Part shown: piece after piece, positions 1-12,500 of the stretch
Numbering within the stretch: position 1 is the first letter of the stretch
How the letters are laid out: each line of letters begins with the position of its first letter
Source of the DNA: Leptobrachium leishanense
Taxonomy: Eukaryota; Chordata; Amphibia; Anura; Megophryidae
Reading direction: 5' to 3'
Length of the DNA: 64,000 nt
Assembly (NCBI GenBank): GCA_009667805.1
Contig: CM019070.1
Location: 52,934,451-52,998,450, forward strand
Program-made: the position numbers and the translations under genes
Notes under the pieces: generated by a model
Databases searched by the model: none
What the model was told of the DNA's origin: nothing
Seen by the model: the letters and a program-made list of their open reading frames with translations, nothing else

Positions 1-1958
1 CGGCTCGAACACCTACTCTCTCCCGTCCGGCTCGAACACCTACTCTCTCCCGTCCGGCTCGAACACCTACTCTCTCCCGTCCGGCTCGAACACCTACTCT
101 CTCCCGTCCGGCTCGAACACCTACTCTCTCCCGTCCGGCTCGAACACCTACTCTCTCCCGTCCGGCTCGAACACCTACTCTCTCCGTCCGGCTCGAACAC
201 CTACTCTCTCCCGTCCGGCTCGAACACCTACTCTCTCCCGTCCGGCTCGAACACCTACTCTCTCCCGTCCGGCTCGAACACCTACTCTCTCCCGTCCGGC
301 TCGAACACCTACTCTCTCCCGTCCGGCTCGAACACCTACTCTCTCCCGTCCGGCTCGAACACCTACTCTCTCCCGTCCGGCTCGAACACCTACCTCTCCC
401 GTCCGGCTCGAACACCTACTCTCTCCCGTCCGGCTCGAACACCTACTCTCTCCCGTCCGGCTCGAACACCTACTCTCTCCCGTCCGGCTCGAACACCTAC
501 TCTCTCCCGTCCGCTCGAACACCTACTCTCTCCCGTCCGCTCGAACACCTACTCTCTCCCGTCCGGCTCGAACACCTACTCTCTCCCGTCCGGCTCGAAC
601 ACCTACTCTCTCCCGTCCGCTCGAACACCTACTCTCTCCCGTCCCGCTCGAACACCTACTCTCTCCCGTCCCGCTCGAACACCTACTCTCTCCCGTCCCG
701 CTCGAACACCTACTCTCTCCCGTCCCGCTCGAACACCTACTCTCTCCCGTCCCGCTCGAACACACTACTCTCTCCCGTCCCGCTCGAACACATACTCTCT
801 CCCGTCCCGCTCGAACACCTACTCTCTCCCGTCCCGCTCGAACACCTACTCTCCCCGTCCCGCTCGAACACCTACTCTCTCCCGTCCCGCTCGAACACCT
901 ACTCTCTCCCGTCCCGCTCGAACACATACTCTCTCCCGTCCCGCTCGAACACCTACTCTCTCCCGCCCGCTCGAACACCTACTCTCTCCCGTCCGCTCGA
1001 ACACCTACTCTCTCCCGTCCCGCTCGAACACATACTCTCTCCCGTCCCGCTCGAACACCTACTCTCTCCCGTCCCGCTCGAACACCTACTCTCTCCCGTC
1101 CCGCTCGAACACACTACTCTCTCCCCCGCTCGAACACATACTCTCTCCCCCGCTCGAACACCTACTCTCTCCCGTCCCGCTCGAACACATACTCTCTCCC
1201 GTCCCGCTCGAACACATACTCTCTCCCGTCCCGCTCGAACACATACTCTCTCCCGTCCCGCTCGAACACTACTCTCTCGTCCCGCTCGAACACCTACTCT
1301 CTCCCGTCCCGCTCGAACACATACTCTCTCCCGTCCCGCTCGAACACCTACTCTCTCCCGTCCCGCTCGAACACATACTCTCTCCCGTCCCGCTCGAACA
1401 CATACTCTCTCTCCGTCCCGCTCGAACACATACTCTCTCCCGTCCCGCTCGAACACATACTCTCTCCCGTCCCGCTCGAACACATACTCTCTCCCGTCCC
1501 GCTCGAACACATACTCTCTCCCGTCCCGCTCGAACACATACTCTCTCCCGTCCCGCTCGAACACATACTCTCTCCCGTCCCGCTCGAACACATACTCTCT
1601 CCCGTCCCGCTCGAACACATACTCTCTCCCGTCCCGCTCGAACACATACTCTCTCCCGTCCCGCTCGAACACATACTCTCTCCCGTCCCGCTCGAACACA
1701 TACTCTCTCCCGTCCCGCTCGAACACATACTCTCTCCCGTCCCGCTCGAACACATACTCTCTCCCGTCCCGCTCGAACACATACTCTCTCCCGTCCCGCT
1801 CGAACACATACTCTCTCCCGTCCGCTCGAACACATACTCTCTCCCGTCCCGCTCGAACACATACTCTCTCCCGTCCCGCTCGAACACATACTCTCTCCCG
1901 TCCCGCTCGAACACATACTCTCTCCCGTCCCGCTCGAACACATACTCCCGTCCCATCC
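1..1958. repeat. 27-bp minisatellite array with three variant zones
   Basis: Roughly 70 tandem copies of a 27-bp unit with core CTCGAACACCTACTCTCTCC. Zone 1 (about 1-620) has CCGGCTC...CACCTAC. Zone 2 (about 620-1400) has CCCGCTC with mixed CACCTAC and CACATAC. Zone 3 (about 1400-1950) is nearly pure CCCGCTC...CACATAC. Scattered 1-2 bp deletions occur. Because 27 is a multiple of three, long open frames appear on the - strand in every phase, but they are repeats of a nine-residue unit and not genes. The array begins before the window starts. Confidence 0.97.
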
Positions 1959-2023
1959 CGCCTAACATTTTCATCTTGCTCTGCTACACACTATCCCATA
2001 CCACACGGCAATCCTTCACACAT

Positions 2024-2227
2024 CTAGTCAAGGTGATACAGGCGCTTCATGCTTCTCAAAGATTCAAAGCGTTGTCCAGATGCAACTCCAATAAAATCTG
2101 CTTTGATTGAGAAGCTCTGGGTGTCTTTGACTCCTTCTCGACTAGTTAAGTACTCTAGGTATTTGCCGATTTCGGTATATGGTGACTCCGTTGACGTATT
2201 GATGGAAGTGTTTGGGTTAGTTGCCAC
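2024..2227 (-). other. Short unrecognised open frame beside the minisatellite
   Basis: An open frame of about 67 codons with non-repetitive composition lies just inside the end of the minisatellite. The opposite strand is also open across it. No family is recognised and no clear splice sites frame it. It may be a decayed fragment of a mobile element or chance; it is listed only because it is the one non-repeat open stretch before 2.4 kb. Confidence 0.15.
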
Positions 2228-2439
2228 TTATTCTTATGCTGTTGAATCCTTCACACACCTATATTTCCCCCACACAGTCACACATATATCTATAATCCTG
2301 CACATACAGTCTCCACACACATAACAAGGCAGCAAAATTGAATATCACCTGTGTACCTACAAATCCTGGTTGCAGCCCTGCAGTTTGATTGCACGTGTTG
2401 CAAGAAATGAATGAAAACTGTAAATGTGAGCTAATTGTC

Positions 2440-3290
2440 AGCAACTTCACCCTCATGATACAGAATACCGAAGCTCCATGCAAAACAAAACACAGAGGCT
2501 TTAGTTTGCTTGAATGGCAATTAAAGTGTAAGCTCACCTGCCACGTCATGGCACCTCTGGTCAGGTGAGTCCAACCTAACGAAACCAAGTGGAATTGTTT
2601 CTGGTGAGAGTATAGAAAAATAGGTTCTTATCTGCTGACATTTTTCTTTCGGCCCATCTAGTCTGCCCAATTACTTGGATACTTTACCTGGATTTATCTT
2701 TTGTTTAGGATAGCCTTATGCCTATCCCATGCTTGCTTAAATTCAATCACTGTTTTGGCCTCTACCACTTCAACTGGAAGGCTGTTCCATGTATCCACCA
2801 CCCTCTCAGTAAAATAATGCTTTCTGATGTTACTTTTAAATCTTTGCCCCTCTAATCTAAGACTATGTCCTCTAATGTGAACCCACCAGTCTCTGTCATG
2901 ACTGAGAAGCCGCAGGAGCATATGTGGTTGCTTAGAAAGCAGCTCTTGGCTTCTTTAGGTAGGACTAACCTGACCAGAGGTGCCGTGACATGGCAGGTGA
3001 GCTTACACTTTAATGGCCATTCAAGTAAACCAATACCTCTGATTGTGTTATGTTTCGCATGGAGCTACAGGAGTGAGCGCAAATGTAACCCTTTTTTTTC
3101 TATGTTTTATACATGAAGCAGGCTGGATACTTCTGGTCTCCACAGCCGCCCTGTTGGGGAATAGGCACAAAACTGTTTTTGTTTCTGCACATAATACTGA
3201 AGTCCCCTTAACAACATCCAGCAATAAAATGAGAAAACAAATGCAACATTTGCTATTGCGGGACCTCCTAGTATCTTACTAGTCCCGTGC
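2440..3290. repeat. Old interspersed repeat 'R', interrupted by a CR1 fragment
   Basis: The stretch 2955-3180 (core GCAGGTGAGCTTACACTTTA, later GCAGCCGCCCTG) recurs, diverged, at 48970-49350 and 50970-51120. The stretch 2510-2590 is the inverted counterpart of 2955-3035. A LINE fragment sits between these arms. No coding signal is seen. The class of the repeat is not recognised. Confidence 0.6.
2614..2885 (-). mobile_element. CR1-type LINE 3' fragment with a micro-inversion
   Basis: Reverse-strand copy of the 3' part of a CR1-like LINE. The - strand frame ending near 2694 encodes the reverse-transcriptase C-terminus, with the motif [15 protein letters not shown] also present in the copies at 23.7 and 29.8 kb. 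Just past the coding end, 18 bases (2622-2639) are inverted relative to those copies. Confidence 0.85.
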
Positions 3291-3531
3291 AGCCCTGCAG
3301 AGTGTGTATATGTGATGTGTTGACTAGCCCTTTTCATGGCTATCACAGACGAGCATAAACTTTAAATAAGGTTGAGTATGTAGTTGTTCTTTGTTTTAAC
3401 CATGAAAATTTTGATAACCTTTTTAACGATTTTTATTCCCATGTCAAAGTCAGTGAGCAGGCATTATAATACATTGGCATTTCTGCAAACTCTGAAATCC
3501 AGTTATACCGAGAACTTGTGTTTGCTTTCAG

Positions 3532-3562
3532 AACCGAGGAATCTGTATTGACCAAAGGACTT
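3532..3562 (+). CDS. GLMN: GLMN coding exon a (31 bp)
   Basis: Acceptor TTTCAG before 3532 and donor GTAAGT after 3562. It encodes TEESVLTKGL after one carried base and ends in phase 0. The matching human segment has the same length. Confidence 0.92.
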
Positions 3563-6500
3563 GTAAGTTCTCATACATATATTTTTATATTGGCCCACCC
3601 CCTCTCCAAATACCACCAGACCTGACCATCTCTGTTTGTAGGAACTGTTGGAGAGCAGTTTGCTAAGGGTAGAAAATGACAGCCTTCATCAGGACTTGTT
3701 TGAGATTAAGGCAGTTCTTCATGTTGTACTGGTAAGTTGTTGTTGTTGTGTGTGTGTGTTATTCACAAAGCGCCAATGCGTGTCAGCTTTCCAAAACTCA
3801 ATCCATATAGTGACCTGAGAAGCTTAATTATGCAGTGTGTCCTGTCAATTTTTTGGTATTTTATAGAAGAAACAAGGAACGGGCACTCCAAATGTTTCCT
3901 GCAGCGCATGTTTAGGATAGGGTCAGACGAGCGCATTCTGTGCGTCCGTGCACAACGGAATTACTTTCTGACTGATGACAAGGTAGTGGCCACACGGTCC
4001 GTTTTTTTTGACTGATGTAGATGGGAAATAAAATTAATCTGAAAAACCATTTTGTCCGTCAAAAATGCTGGACGTATAAATGCAGTCCGTCCGACTACGT
4101 TCCATCACTCACACACAAAGCTATGCGGACGTTGAGCAATCCGCACGTCCGTTCTAGCGGTTTGACGTTCTTGCCCAACTTGCGTCCGTTTACCTCGTCC
4201 GTTGTGGGTCTGCACTTCTGTGCGGACGTACTTCGTGTGTGGGTCTCTATTGATCATAATTGTATGCTACCACGGACGTTAAGGCTAGGGTCAGACGAGC
4301 GTGATTTCTACGGACTGTACGTCCGTGCAGTACGGACATCGTCAGTACGGATGACGCAGTAGTGGTCACACAGTCCGTTTTTTCACTGAAGTTATTTTTT
4401 GACGGATGTAGGAGGGAAAAATAAATTACAATGAAAAAACATTCTGTCCGTCAAAAATGCTGGACGTATAAATGCAGTCCATCTGACCATGCTCCATCAC
4501 TCACACACAAAGCTATGCGGACGTTGTGGACGTGGCGCACTCCGCACGTCCGTTCTAGCAGTATTACGTTCTTGCCTAACCTGCGTCCGTTTGCAGCGTC
4601 CGTCATGCGTCCGCAGTTCAGTGCGGACGTACTTCGTGTGTCAGGCTCCAATGGACTTTCTTTCATGCTATCACGGACGTACTTTTAGGCGCAATCACGG
4701 ACGTGAACACTACGCTCGTCTGACAGCAGCCTAAAATGTGCGGCAACACGGATGTGAACACTGCGCTCGTCTGACCCGAGTCTTTTTGGGAGTATATTAA
4801 CCCCTTCACTGCTGAGCCATTTCACATCTTAAAAAAAAACACGTTTTTCTTTTTTTTTAATTATTATTATTTTGTTTCTTTACTTTAAACATGGTCAGGT
4901 TTGGTATCATTGGAAAGGCCATGCTCTGGCCTTTCTAATGATACCAAACATAACCCTATTAGCTTCCAACAGTCGGGAGATATCGGGGTTCAAAGGAAAC
5001 CCCTATCTTTCCTTAGGAGTAATGAGGACATTTCCCACACGTCCTCAGCAGTGAAAGGGTTAAAGGCTCGAGAAAAGCCGAAACATTGCTTTTAATGTAC
5101 CTTCAATAAACTTGCCGTATAAGAAAGATTTGGAGCGCCGGTTCCTTTTTTTTTTTTTTTTATTCCGTACAGATGGTGCTGGAGGTTGCTTCTGGATCGT
5201 GTTTGCAACCATCTTAATTCTATTCTCTTCTTTTTTTGTTTGTTGCTCCTGTTGTCTATGGTGGGGACATATATATATGGTATAGCTCAAACGGAGGTTA
5301 CCTTTGCTGGGAAAAAGGTAGTCCAGGCAGTAAAAGTTCTTTGAAATCTGTCCAGCAGACAGTATTTATTTAAATTTATTTTTTTATTTATCAAAGTATT
5401 TTACTAGGAAGGATACATTGAGATTTCTCTCGTTTTCAAGTATGTCCTGGGTTGCAATAAAACAGAAAATAAACCCTTGCCGCTCAGGCTCTTACTAAAC
5501 CGTTAGATTCCCTCTCTAACAAACGGTGAGCTAACCTCAGCCACCTCAAATGAACAAAATTACTTTAAGCCACCTTTTCACACACCTTCACCTTGCAGCT
5601 CCCTCAGAAGGCTTTCTGAGTCCCAGGCCAGAGCAACTTCCTGGTTTAGCCCCTCCTCTTTTATCTCCCCTGATAAACATCAAGTAATTAACAACCATGG
5701 GGAGAGACACAAAACCCGGATATGCAGACACCACATGCAGCCTGAAAACCTGGTCTGGATTCCACTACTTCTGCATATATGACAGAAAGCGAGGGGAAAT
5801 GTATAGCCCCTCAATGACCTTCCCTTATGTCACTAATATATATATATAATTATTATTATTTAAGCAATTTTTTGGGATTTTAGTCTTTTAAAATACTGGT
5901 GTTTATTGGCGCTGCACACCAGCAAACAATGGCACTTAATGAATAACCCCTTATGACTTAAGCATTATATATGTAAAGAGTGGAGGCTCATCCATAGGGC
6001 CATTTGGGGCAGCGTCCAATCATTTTTGGGAAAATAATTTTTTTTTGCAATTAATAAATGTAACTGTATGATTCTTTTGGTGAAATTTTGCTTTATTTCC
6101 CCGATTACACAGAGTTTAACCCGTTTACTGCTGAGGACGTTTGGGGAACATCCTCATTGACTCCTAAGGAAAGATAGGGGTGGAGATAAGGTTTCCTTTG
6201 AACCCCAATATCTCCTGACTTGTTTCAGCTAACAGGGTCATATTTGGTGTCATTGGTACCAGAGCATGGCCTTTCCAATGATACCAAACATGACCATGTT
6301 TAAAGTAAACAACAAAAATAACAACAATAATAATAAAAAAAAGGAAAAATGTTTTTTTTGTTTTTTTTTTAAGCCGTGAAATGGCTCAGCAGTTTAAGGT
6401 CAAATACCGGCTGGGTGGAGTAGAGGTAACATCACTGCTCTGCATGGAGAGACCCTGTGGAGACATGTGTTCGATCCCAGCAAGAGCACCTCTCCAGTAA

Positions 6501-9500
6501 GTGTCCTTGGGCAAGACACCTAACGGTACACACTCGCCACCCAGGACATACTTGAAAACGAGAGAAATCTCAATGTATCCTTCCTGGTAAAATACTTTCC
6601 CAAAAATAAAAATCAATTTTTTTTTTTTTTTTTTTTTTTATGAAAATCAAGGTTTTTTTTTTTTTAAATGGCGGACCATCCAAAGCCTGTTAGTTCTTCT
6701 CCGCTAATGTACAGAAGAAGGGTAGCCCACTGTTTAAAAAAACATAAAGATTCCTTGCTTTTCTTAAAATCTTTTAACTGTTTAAATGTAGAACTGCCTC
6801 ATTCTGTGATCGGTGTGTCTGTGCAATATACAAACACTGGTGCTGTGTGCTCAGGACCCTTACAATGCAAGGAGAAAGAAAGGACGTTTAGTCATCTGAG
6901 ATTAACAGGACACTAAAGGGCTATTCAGCAGCGAAGATAGCAGAAAATCCCCATGTTGAAAGAGATAAACAGGCACCTGGATGTGAAACTGTAAATACAG
7001 CATTAACGCAAGGAGAGGAGGCTTATGATGCTTCATCAATCAATGTCTGCATAGAGCTTCTGGTTATCCGGGAAGCCGCTATCGAGGAGGGTCTGCAAGG
7101 AGATAAATCCGTAAAAAAGACATCATCTGTCTACAAATATAAAAATGATTGTGTGCCGCCGTCTCTAAATATGAACAATAAATATATTGCCAGTGCTTAA
7201 TAGAGAGAGAAAGCCGCCTCAAGGTACTGGAACTGCTTCGCTTCCACATCCAGCTACTTCTCAGTTCACGAACACAAGCGAAGTCTCTGCAGTAAAAACC
7301 GGCACCTTTAAAGCTGCGTTACTAAAAGGGATGTGCAGCATATTATCTCCTAAATCCTGCTCTGTCGGCTACTCGCTTCATCACAAGGTGACTGAGATTA
7401 TAGTGTCTGTGTCCCTTTAGTAACGCCATAGTGAAGTATTGAATGTTATTTCAAAGGACGTGTTCCATGAGAGCAAAGTGTGTGTGTGTGTGCCTCGATC
7501 CCAGCACATCCTGTATCCAAGACCATTTGATCCGGCGCTGGAACCAGTATATTAGTACATATACATTCTCGATATTCCGCCACTCAGAGACTTCTTGATG
7601 AGTTGTATAAATATATCAGGTCAACGTTTCAGTCCAACCGGACTTTTCTCAAGACAATCTTGGTTGGACTGAAATGTTGACCTTAATAAAAATATTTGTA
7701 TATCGAATGTATGTAACTAAGGTAGAGGGGGATGCACACGAGGACTTTAACCTCCCTGGTGGTCTATTTATTGTGAAAAATCTTGTCTGAAAACGGTCCA
7801 TTTTTTTATATTTTTTTTTGCCCCCCCCAGCGGTATCCCGAGTGTGGCTCGGGGTTAAATTCCTATGCTGGAACCAGTAACCCCGAGCAACACTCCGGAT
7901 GCTGCTGGATACATCACCTCTCCCTGCACTCCCTCGATGTCCCCAGCTGCCTCCTCCGGTGACCACGACCTCATTACTTCCTGGTTCCTTCCTCACGAGA
8001 AGGAATCCAGGAAGTAAAATGCCGCGATTGCCGGAAGAGACTGCAGAGATCAGTGAGGGAGCGCAGGGAGAGGTAATGTATACAGCCCGAGTGTGTCTCG
8101 GGGTTACCTCTCTCAGCAGTGAAATTTAACCCCGAGACACTCGGGAACACCGCCAGGGAGGTTAATAAAAAAAGTATATCCTTTATTAGAACATTAAAAA
8201 AAAAACGGAAGGTAATAAAAGATACACTTTTTTTTTTTTTTTAGTCCGTGTGCATCCCCTCTACCTTACAGCATACATACTGCTGGATAGCAGCACCGAG
8301 GCAAAGCACCGATGGATTTCCCTGCGCGGCGTGAGTGCTGAAACTTTGGGATTATTTTTATATATATGTATTGTGGGGGTATCTCTCAAATGGAGGTTAC
8401 CTTCCCTGGGAAAAAGGTAGTCCAAGCAGCAAAAGTTATTTTTAACTCTGTGCAGCTTTTTATTTAAAAGGTTACAATAAAACAAAATAAGACAGAAAAT
8501 AAATCTTGACTAAACAGGCAGGTTTCCTATCTAGCAAATGGTGAGTTTATCTCCGCCACCTCACCAAACAAAAGTACTTTAGGCAACCTTTTACTCCCAC
8601 ACTTTCAGCTTGTAGCTCTCTCAGAATGCAGTCTGAGTCCCAGGCCAGAGCAACCTCATGTTTCAGCTTCCCCTTTTATCTCACCTGGATAAGCATCAAT
8701 TAAGCAATTAACTATCCAGGGGAGAGACACAAAACCTGAGCTGGATTAATCAGACCCCACAGTCGGCCCGAAAACCTGGTCTGGATTCCGCTAGTCCTGT
8801 ACATAGGACAGAAACCGAGGGGAAATATATCGCCCCTCAATGACCTTCCCTTTCCTTATGTCACAGTATATATTTTGTGTGTGTGTACATATTATATTTT
8901 TAACCCTTTATTACAAAAAAAACCTTGTATACAGGGTAATGCAATGCAATGAAAAACCCTAGCATATAATACCTCATTTGTATACCTTTTTTATATCAAA
9001 TTAATGTGCTCCATGGGGAGAAACAAAAATCGCTGATTCTTTCCACCATGCATTACTGTAAAGAAACCACAAGGAGCAATCCCCACCCTCACTGTAACCA
9101 AAAGCTCAACAAACGCGATTGCTTCATTAGAACAGCCAGGGAGAGGGCAGAATACAGGGAGAGCTCTGGTACCACTCAGTACTATATAAGGATAAGATTC
9201 AGGGGGTTGTAATAATTGAAACCCCTGTACAGTACAGATGCAGCATGTTACTTTCATGTCTATACACATGCATTATGCCACATACAGATCTTATTCTTAT
9301 ATTCTATTGGTGTTTTTGGAAGCTGCATTGCTAATAATCTCATTATGATCACTACAAATCTGCATGAGCAGGATATTTAACCATTCTTATTAGCTATATC
9401 CATCACATTTATTGGAGTTGACACAACGGCCATTTCTTCCCGTATGCTGGTAATGCAGATCCCGTTAGAAACTGCAGTAAAAGTGACACCATCTAGAGTT

Positions 9501-12500
9501 TAGAACCTTTCATCCCAGCATTATTTCTGTAAAGGATAACAGAATGCACGAAAAATTACAAATGACTGATTATACAGTTGTGTTCAAAATTATTCAACCC
9601 CCAATGCTGTAAAGGGTTTTAGGGAATTTAGTGTACATTTGTAATTGTATTCAGAATGAAATCCTACAAGGACTTTTTAAAGAACCATATGCAACTAAAA
9701 TGACATCAATTGGTTTTGTAATACAGTAGTAAATGTTTCTTTTGTGAATTCATTGACACAATTATTCAACCCCTTAAAGACTACCACTCTGAAGAACAGA
9801 GGTTCATTCAAGTGTTTTCAATCAGGTATTGAAAACACCTGTGGATGTCACGGAGCAGCAATAAAGCATAATAAGCACCAATTAGGCAGCTTTAAAGTGA
9901 CTGTGATACTCAGCTCCTTCTAGACATTTACTGGTGTGGTTACAAACATGGTGAAGTCAAGAGAATGGTCCAGGAAGACAAGAGAAGAGGTGATTACTCT
10001 TCACAGGAAGGGCAATGGCTATAAGAAGATTGCAAAGATGTTAAACATACCAAGAGAGACCATAGGAAGCATCATTCGCAAATTCAAGGCAAAGGGCACT
10101 GTTGAAACGCTACCTGGTCGTGGCAGAAAGAAGATGCTGACTTCGACTGCTGTGCGCTACCTGAAGCGTAGAGTGGAGAAAAGTCCCCGTGTGACTGCTG
10201 AGGAACTGAGAAAAGATTTGTCAGATGTGGGTACTGAAGTTTCAGCTCAGACAATACGGCGCACTGCGTAATGAAGGCCTCCATGCCAGAACTCCCAGGC
10301 GCACCCCTTGCTGTCTCCAAAGAATAAGAAGAGTCGACTGCAGTATGCCAAAAGTCATGTGGACAAACCACAGAAGTTTTGGGATAGTGTTCTGTGGACT
10401 GATGAAACAAAATTAGAACTGTTTGGGCCCATGGATCAACGCTATGTTTGGAGGAGGAAGAACAAGGCCTATGAAGAAAAGAACACCTTGCCTACTGTGA
10501 AGCATGGCGGGGGGGGTCAATCATGCTTTGGGGCTGCTTTGCTTCTGCAGGTACAGGGAAGCTTCAGCGTGTGCAAGGTACCATGAATTCTCTTCAGTAC
10601 CAGGAGATATTGGATGACCATGTGATGCAGTCCGTCACAAACCTGAGGCTTGGGAGACGTTGGACTTTTCAACAGGACAATGATCCCAAGCATACCTCCA
10701 AGTCCACTAGAGCATGGTTGCAGATTAAAGACTGGAACATTTTGGAGTGGCCATCGCAGTCACCTGACTTAAATCCGATTGAGAACCTCTGGTGGGACTT
10801 AAAGAAAGCAGTTGCAGTGCGCAAGCCTAAGAATGTGACTGAACTGGAGGCTTTTGCCCATGACGAATGGGCGAAGATACCCGTAGATCGCTGCAAGACA
10901 CTTGTGTCAAGCTATGCTTCACGTTTAAAAGCTGTTATAACTGTAAAAGGATGTTGTACTAAGTACTAAGATTGAATGTCACTTGTTGGTTGAATAAAAC
11001 TGATAATGATGTGAGCACAGAAAAGACATTTGTGGTTATTTCATTATAAATGTTATGTTATATTTGTCTGACCTACACGTGCCTCTTTGATTTAATTGTA
11101 AGCAAGATGACTGAATGATCAAAATCAATGTCAAACTGGCCAAAACACTCAATTTCAGTGGGGGTTGAATAATTTTGAACACAACTGTATAAATACACAA
11201 CATGTGTTTCAAATAAATGTCATTTTCAGCAAAAAGGCCTTGAAAGGGTTAAAGGCAGTGCATGATCCATCTGAGGGAATAGAAATCGCTAATTTACAGG
11301 AAATTATTGTTACAGTATCTGCACTGTATCCAAACTTCAAAAAAATATATCCGGGAATGCTGTCAATGTTTCAAAGGTAATAATAATCTCTTAAAATCAC
11401 GTGTGTCTTCAGTTTGAGGGAGGGCTGAGCTGTGCTGCTTTCATAGGTGATTATACAAACCGCAGATCTGCTTTATGGGGGATTGCTGCAGGCCGCTCTC
11501 TAACCTAGTTTCCTGCGGAGAGAATCTTCGTCGCGTTACAAGCAGTTGTTCATAAATACCACAGCTGACATCTGCCGTATTAATGCTTTGTGTTTATTTC
11601 TCAATTAGTCGTACTTGTTAGCGATATATTGTGCAGAAAATTCCTCGTTAAATAATTTATAGAGTGGTGGATGCGGCACGTTGGAGAGTTATTCTCATCT
11701 TTCAATAGAGCATATAATTTTAACGTGACAGTGTGTATATAGTGAGCACACAGGAGATTCTCGCACTGCGAAACGTGGCGGAGGCTAAAAACACATTTGC
11801 TTGCACCCTTTGAGTTTTGATGATACATTCTATGGAAGTTGAACTTGTCAGTTTTCACTACCCATTAGAACAGAGATCTCAAACTCTGGTCCCCCCCCCC
11901 CCCGCCAGATGATTCTGAATTACACCTCCCTTGATTCTCAGGCCATTAATTGCATTCAAAGAATTCTGGGAATTGTAGGCAATCAAGATGTGGTGGGGCA
12001 GGCAGCGTTTGAGATCCCTGCACTATTATATCTATTGAAGCCTGGAACAGCTGTGTTTTAATATAGTTCTCTAGACCAGCTATTTTGAGCTAAACGTTGC
12101 TGGTTTTGTCAATAACGTTGTTGTTGAATATGTATTTATTGAATACAGTGTTTGAAATACTGCCGTTAATGATATTTCTCTCCCCCCAGAGCTTGGTGAA
12201 AGTGATGACCCTTTGCCCCTTTGAAAATTTGGTAAGCAAAATTTAAAAGTAAGAAATTGAAATTTAATCAAATCAAATCTTTACAACATGTGTTCTGTTT
12301 TGTAGAGAAAGACGAGTTTAAAGATGTTACAATTACTGATTGATAAGTTCGGGGCTGAAGGAAAGTACACACTATTCAGGTAAATCATTCGGCTTTGCAA
12401 ATAGGATTATTCTCGTTAAGTACTAGAACCGGCTGGGTGGAGTAGAGGTAACATCACTGCTCTGCATGGAGAGAGCCTGTGGAGACATGGGTTCGATCCC

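Noticed and set aside
1..1958. CRISPR array or telomere-like repeat
   Set aside because: The units are directly adjacent with no spacers, and the motif is not telomeric.
175..1974. Long open frames on the - strand (115-284 codons)
   Set aside because: They are translations of a 27-bp tandem repeat, open in every phase; the residues repeat every nine and carry no gene signal.
6408..6480. Possible tRNA gene (A- and B-box-like words)
   Set aside because: Repeated at 12429 and 13014 with the same SINE body and LINE tail; no clean cloverleaf. It is a SINE head.
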